From Sedimentitalea todarodis (GTDB taxonomy: Bacteria > Pseudomonadota > Alphaproteobacteria > Rhodobacterales > Rhodobacteraceae), in the NCBI RefSeq assembly GCF_032595355.1, contig NZ_JASMWN010000019.1, positions 47,448-111,447 of the forward strand: a stretch of DNA of 64,000 nucleotides, given 5' to 3'. The notes below the pieces were generated by a model. It was not told where the DNA came from, made no database searches, and saw only the letters and a program-made list of their open reading frames with translations. Both the position numbers and the translations under genes were made by a program. Every line of letters begins with the position of its first letter. Position 1 is the first letter of the stretch. Positions 60,262 to 64,000 of the stretch are shown here, one piece after another.

Positions 60262-61889
60262 CCAAAGTGACCGTGAACATTGCTCCGTTTGAGGGGCAGA
60301 AACCGGGCACGTCCGGATTGCGCAAGAAAACCCGCGTTTTCATGCAGGAGCATTACCTGGAAGCATTCGTGCAGTCAGTGTTTGACGCCATCGGCGGGGG
60401 CGACGGCAAGCGCTTTGTGATTGGCGGAGACGGGCGGTATTTCAACGTGCAGGCGACCCAGACGATCATCAGGATTGCGGCCGCCAACGGCGCCGCCGGG
60501 GTGATCGTGGGCCAAAACGGATTGTTGTCCACTCCTGCCGCGTCCAACCTGATCCGCCAGAACGGGACGGACGGTGGTTTCATCCTCTCGGCGAGCCACA
60601 ATCCCGGCGGGATAGACGAGGATTTCGGGGTCAAGTTCAACGCCGCCAATGGGGGTCCCGCGCCAGAAGGGCTGACAACGAGGATATTCGAGGCCTCCAG
60701 GGCAATCAATGGCTATCACATCTTGCGGGCTGATGATGTGGACCTTGGCCAGATTGGCGAGGTCAGTCTCGGAAACATGAAGATCGAGGTGGTCGATCCG
60801 GTCGCGAGCTATCAGGTGTTGATGGAGCAGCTGTTCGATTTCGATGCGATCCGGGCGCTGTTTGCCGGCGGGTTCACGATGCGGTTCGATGCGATGCACG
60901 CGGTTACCGGACCCTATGCAACGGCCATCCTGCAAGAGGCGTTGGGCGCGCCCGAGGGGACGGTGGTCAACGCGGTGCCATCCGAGGATTTTGGCGGCGG
61001 GCATCCCGACCCGAATCCGATCTGGGCTAAACCGCTGATGGACCTGATGATGTCGGATGACGCTCCGGACCTCGGCGCGGCATCGGATGGCGACGGAGAT
61101 CGCAACATGATCGTCGGGCGCGGGGCCTATGTCACCCCGTCAGACAGTCTCGCGATGCTGGCCGCCAACGCGCATCTTGCGCCCGGCTACAAGGACGGAC
61201 TGGCCGGGGTTGCGCGATCAATGCCCACGAGCGGGGCGTGTGACAAGGTGGCGGAGAAGCTGGGTATTGCCTGTTTCGAAACGCCCACCGGCTGGAAGTT
61301 CTTTGGTACCTTGCTGGATGCCGGGCGCGCCACACTCTGTGGCGAGGAAAGTGCCGGAACCGGGTCAGATCACGTGCGCGAAAAGGATGGGCTGTGGGCC
61401 GTTCTCTTGTGGCTGAATATCCTCGCCGCCCGTGGCCTGTCGGTCGCCGAGATTCAGGAGGCGCATTGGGCCGAGTTTGGTCGCAACTATTACTCGCGCC
61501 ACGATTTCGAGGCTGTCCCGGAGGTGGAGGCGACGGCATTGGTTGATGGTATCATCACACGCATCGACGATCTGCCCGGGAAGAGCTTTGCCGGGATGGC
61601 GGTCGAAAAAGCGGATGAGTTTGCCTATCGAGACCCGATCGACAACACTCTGTCAGAGCATCAGGGGTTGCGTATCTGGTTTCAGGGTGGTGCGCGTGCG
61701 GTGTTGCGGCTGTCCGGCACCGGAACCGAAGGCGCCACGATCCGCCTCTACCTTGAGCACTACCGTTCCGACGGATCCATCGAGGGGCACAGCACGGCAG
61801 CGGTGCTTGAACCCTTGCGGCAGGCGGTTCTGGAGCTTGCCGGGTTTCAGCAGCATATCGGCCGTGTTGATCCCGATGTGATCACGTAA
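60258..61889 (+). CDS. pgm: Phosphoglucomutase (alpha-D-glucose phosphate specific)
   Basis: Interconverts glucose-1-phosphate and glucose-6-phosphate, tying the glycogen cycle to central metabolism. The phosphoserine loop is LSASHNPGGIDEDFGVKFN near residues 111-129. Metal binding is in ASDGDGDRNM, the sugar loop in CGEESAGTGSDHVREKDG, and the phosphate loop in RLSGTGTEGATIRLY. The length of 543 aa and these blocks fit the eukaryote-like Pgm family. The ATG at 60258 forms ATGA with the malQ stop; the upstream in-frame start is rejected. Last gene of the operon. Confidence 0.97.
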   Translation: MTKVTVNIAPFEGQKPGTSGLRKKTRVFMQEHYLEAFVQSVFDAIGGGDGKRFVIGGDGRYFNVQATQTIIRIAAANGAAGVIVGQNGLLSTPAASNLIRQNGTDGGFILSASHNPGGIDEDFGVKFNAANGGPAPEGLTTRIFEASRAINGYHILRADDVDLGQIGEVSLGNMKIEVVDPVASYQVLMEQLFDFDAIRALFAGGFTMRFDAMHAVTGPYATAILQEALGAPEGTVVNAVPSEDFGGGHPDPNPIWAKPLMDLMMSDDAPDLGAASDGDGDRNMIVGRGAYVTPSDSLAMLAANAHLAPGYKDGLAGVARSMPTSGACDKVAEKLGIACFETPTGWKFFGTLLDAGRATLCGEESAGTGSDHVREKDGLWAVLLWLNILAARGLSVAEIQEAHWAEFGRNYYSRHDFEAVPEVEATALVDGIITRIDDLPGKSFAGMAVEKADEFAYRDPIDNTLSEHQGLRIWFQGGARAVLRLSGTGTEGATIRLYLEHYRSDGSIEGHSTAAVLEPLRQAVLELAGFQQHIGRVDPDVIT

Positions 61890-62004
61890 GGCACGGCGCG
61901 AACCGCTGCTCCGCAACATATGTGAAAACCGATGTGCCCCTCAAACGGCGCCCTGACTTCCTCTCCTCAGCCGCGTGCCGGGTGTTTTCCGAGCCTGTTG
62001 TCGG

Positions 62005-62030
62005 ACGTTACAGAGCCGTCTCTGAAACGT
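62005..62030. terminator. Stem-loop between pgm and msrP
   Basis: ACGTT-A-CAGAG pairs with CTCTG-A-AACGT around the loop CCGT, ten pairs with one A-A mismatch. No strong T run follows. It may end the glycogen operon or lie in the msrP leader. Confidence 0.45.
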
Positions 62031-62097
62031 GAGTTGATTTGGTTTGGCGCAAGGATGATTGCCGACTATCTCAGGGGAAACGAGTAACGGAGTTTTC

Positions 62098-63000
62098 ATG
62101 GCCCACCGCTGGACGAATGATCTGACAATCGATGACGCGACTCCGCAGAGCGTCTTTATGAACCGGCGCCAGATTCTGGCGGGTGCGGCGGGGCTGGGTC
62201 TGGGCAGTATTGCCGGGCCGCTTGCTGCCAAGGCCGAGTTGGAGCCAAACAGCTGGGACGACATCACCAGCTATAACAATTTTTTCGAGTTCGGGACCGA
62301 CAAAGGGGATCCAGCCGCCTATGCCAGCGCGCTGACCACGTCGCCATGGAGCGTGACCATCGACGGTTTGGTGGATCGGCCGGGGCAATATGACTTTAGC
62401 GATATCATGTCGGAAATGACGGTCGAGGGACGCATCTACCGGCTTCGCTGTGTCGAGGGGTGGTCGATGGTGGTGCCGTGGAACGGGTTCGAACTGTCCG
62501 ACCTGCTGGCCATGGCCGGTGTAAGAGACGAGGCACGTTACGTTGCATTCGAAACTGCGCTGCGCCCCGAAGAGATGCGCGGGGTCAGCAGGCCGGTGAT
62601 CGAATGGCCCTATGTCGAGGGACTGCGGCTGGACGAAGCGCTGCATCCCCTGACGATCATGGCGACGGGCCTGTACGGCAAGCCGATCCCGAACCAGAAT
62701 GGCGCGCCCTTGCGCCTCGTTGTGCCGTGGAAATACGGGTATAAATCCATCAAGTCCGTGGTGCGGATCAGTCTGGTCAAGGACGAGCCGCCAACCAGTT
62801 GGAGCAAGTACAGCGCGCGCGAGTACGGTTTCTATAGCAACGTGAACCCGAACGTTGATCATCCGCGTTGGTCCCAGGCACATGAGCGCCGGGTCGGCGG
62901 CGGTCTGTTTTCCAAGAAAGTACCGACGCTCATGTTCAACGGGTATGATCAAGAGGTATCGGCGCTGTATGACGGTATGGACCTCGCCAAGTATCACTAG
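62098..63000 (+). CDS. msrP: Protein-methionine-sulfoxide reductase catalytic subunit MsrP
   Basis: Periplasmic molybdenum enzyme that repairs oxidised methionines in envelope proteins. A Tat signal is visible at NRRQILAGAAGLG (Arg23-Arg24) with cleavage near AKA-E. Cys118 in LRCVEGWSMVVPW is the molybdenum ligand. PNQNGAPLRLVVPWKYGYKSIKS is typical of the family. CGGAG, 6 bases before the ATG at 62098, supports this start and gives 300 aa. It exports folded with its cofactor, and its electrons come from msrQ immediately downstream. Confidence 0.95.
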   Translation: MAHRWTNDLTIDDATPQSVFMNRRQILAGAAGLGLGSIAGPLAAKAELEPNSWDDITSYNNFFEFGTDKGDPAAYASALTTSPWSVTIDGLVDRPGQYDFSDIMSEMTVEGRIYRLRCVEGWSMVVPWNGFELSDLLAMAGVRDEARYVAFETALRPEEMRGVSRPVIEWPYVEGLRLDEALHPLTIMATGLYGKPIPNQNGAPLRLVVPWKYGYKSIKSVVRISLVKDEPPTSWSKYSAREYGFYSNVNPNVDHPRWSQAHERRVGGGLFSKKVPTLMFNGYDQEVSALYDGMDLAKYH

Positions 63001-63001
63001 G

Positions 63002-63622
63002 GTGTCAAACATCACCGGGGCGATTGTCGGCCAGATGAATGGCGTTCTGAGGCGCTTGCCTGTGGGCTTGGTCTACGGGATTGGCCTGTTGCCGCCCGGC
63101 GTTCTGTTTTGGCTCGCCGCAACCGGCGGGCTAGGCGTCGAACCGATCAAGGCGCTAGAGCACGAGTTGGGCCAACTGGCACTGCAAATGTTGATCGTGG
63201 GGCTCGCGATCACCCCACTGCGGCGCTTTGCCGGGATCAACCTGTTGCAATTTCGCCGGGCAATCGGATTGCTCACGTTCTACTATGTCCTGTGCCATTT
63301 GCTGGTTTGGCTGGTCCTGGACGTTCAGATCGTTGGCCAGATCTGGGCCGACATCGTCAAGCGCCCCTATGTTACCGTCGGTATGGGAGCGTTCGTCCTG
63401 ATGATCCCGCTGGCGGCAACGTCGAACAACTGGTCGGTGCGTGGACTCGGTCCATCGTGGAGGCGTCTGCACCGGGTCGTCTATGTGGTGGCTGTTCTGG
63501 GTGGTTTGCATTTCGTCATGCTGTCGAAGGGACTGCAAATCGAACCGCTGCTCTATCTGGGTGCGATACTTGGCTTGCTGGCCCTGCGACTCCGGCCCGG
63601 ACAGCGCAAGGCGTTGGTTTGA
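63002..63622 (+). CDS. msrQ: Haem-binding membrane subunit MsrQ
   Basis: Inner-membrane cytochrome b-type protein that passes quinone or flavin-derived electrons to MsrP. About six hydrophobic segments are present. LLTFYYVLCHLLVWLVLD and LHRVVYVVAVLGGLHFVM carry the likely haem-ligand histidines, and TSNNWSVRGLGPSWRRLHR is the family loop. GTG at 63002, right after the msrP stop, gives 206 aa but has no ribosome site; ATG at 63035 (195 aa) is possible. Position and length favour coupled translation with msrP. Confidence 0.92.
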   Translation: MSNITGAIVGQMNGVLRRLPVGLVYGIGLLPPGVLFWLAATGGLGVEPIKALEHELGQLALQMLIVGLAITPLRRFAGINLLQFRRAIGLLTFYYVLCHLLVWLVLDVQIVGQIWADIVKRPYVTVGMGAFVLMIPLAATSNNWSVRGLGPSWRRLHRVVYVVAVLGGLHFVMLSKGLQIEPLLYLGAILGLLALRLRPGQRKALV

Positions 63623-64000
63623 ATCGAGACTCGCCCGAATGGTGGCCATGAGTAGGATGAGCCATGTGAGTCGGCCTCGGTTAACGGACAATTTCGGGCT
63701 CTCTTGGGGGTAACCCTGCTGATAACGCAAAATCTGGTATTAGCGCCGGGAGTGACTCGCTGGAGATTCGTTGATTGGGGTGGTGAGAGATGTAAATTTG
63801 ACTTTGCGGTCAAAAAAATATTTGCCGTAATCCATTGATAAATATGGAAATATGAAGGGAATTTGGAAAAAGTGGCGTTTCTTCAAAAAAGGGGTTGCGG
63901 CTGTGGATTAGTAGTCTTAGAACCCCCTTCACCGGGGTTGCAGCGATGTGGTTCTGGGGCGCTTGACGGGCTATACGGGCTGGGAACGGTACGGAGAGTT
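63623..64000. other. Gene-free end region, possible rrn upstream sequence
   Basis: No protein gene is seen in the last 378 bp. Bases 63790-63870 are very AT-rich, followed by a promoter-like sequence at 63895 and the hairpin AACCCC-N7-GGGGTT at 63921-63939. This layout resembles upstream regions of rRNA operons in roseobacters, but no rRNA sequence is reached. An inverted repeat TTTGAC-N6-GTCAAA lies at 63797-63814. Confidence 0.4.
63895..63922 (+). promoter_or_regulatory. Candidate stable-RNA promoter
   Basis: TTGCGG, 16-base spacer, TTAGAA, preceded by A-rich tracts like an UP element. The match to the sigma-70 consensus is moderate. Confidence 0.35.

Noticed and set aside
63797..63814. 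Inverted repeat TTTGAC-N6-GTCAAA as a terminator or operator
   Set aside because: Short, AT-rich arms in an AT-rich tract; no T run in a useful direction and no known regulator match.

Overview
The window is chromosomal DNA from an alphaproteobacterium, almost certainly a Rhodobacterales (roseobacter-type) organism. The evidence is the gene order hemJ-rho-mnmE-mnmG-rsmG-parA-parB, the GC-rich coding sequence, the linked histidine-utilisation genes, a LacI-controlled CUT1 sugar transporter and a complete glycogen operon. Nearly all of the sequence is dense, intact coding DNA. I see no phage, insertion sequence, CRISPR array, toxin-antitoxin pair or defence island.

Bases 1-9,000 look like the neighbourhood of the replication origin. 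aroE and maf run leftward and hemJ, rho, mnmE, mnmG, rsmG, parA and parB run rightward from a 407-bp AT-rich gap. That gap holds a DnaA-box-like site (8 of 9 bases) next to a TTAA-N7-TTAA CtrA-type box. Two perfect 16-bp parS palindromes lie inside the first codons of mnmG and rsmG, beside parAB. From 9,000 to 18,300 come housekeeping genes: hemW-rdgB-rph (leftward), hrcA-grpE (rightward), mutS (leftward) and the malic enzyme maeB (rightward).

Bases 18,400-25,100 hold a full five-step histidine degradation set, hutI-hutH-hutG-hutU leftward and hutF divergent. They convert histidine to glutamate through formyl-glutamate. A JAMM-type radC follows, behind a second perfect CtrA-type box. Then come a tRNA-Leu(CAG), an NDUFA9-like NAD-binding protein and uppP. 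Bases 28,900-36,700 encode glutamate synthase. The small subunit gltD and large subunit gltB are separated by an unknown secreted protein and two tandem GFA/CENP-V-type zinc proteins, and translation is coupled from the secreted protein through to gltB.

Bases 36,750-47,300 form one leftward ten-gene carbohydrate operon: binding protein, two permeases, a 62-aa membrane protein, two ATPases, a fused DhaK-DhaL kinase, a LacI repressor, a TIM-barrel isomerase and a Gfo/Idh/MocA oxidoreductase. Two identical 16-bp palindromes with a central CG lie just upstream and are the likely operators of its own LacI protein. The substrate is unknown; the kinase points to a triose, tetrulose or related polyol. 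Bases 47,840-61,890 hold a rightward operon of fructokinase, glgP, glgB, glgC, glgA, glgX, malQ and pgm, which covers glycogen synthesis, debranching and breakdown. msrP-msrQ (periplasmic methionine sulfoxide repair) follow. The last 380 bp carry no gene but resemble the AT-rich upstream region and promoter of a stable-RNA operon, possibly rrn; the window ends before any rRNA is reached.

The observations most worth a second look are the origin and partition signals, the second CtrA box before radC, a diverged 98-bp palindromic repeat present twice (after parB and after maeB), and the uncharacterised sugar operon with its paired operators. I found no convincing wholly new molecular system.
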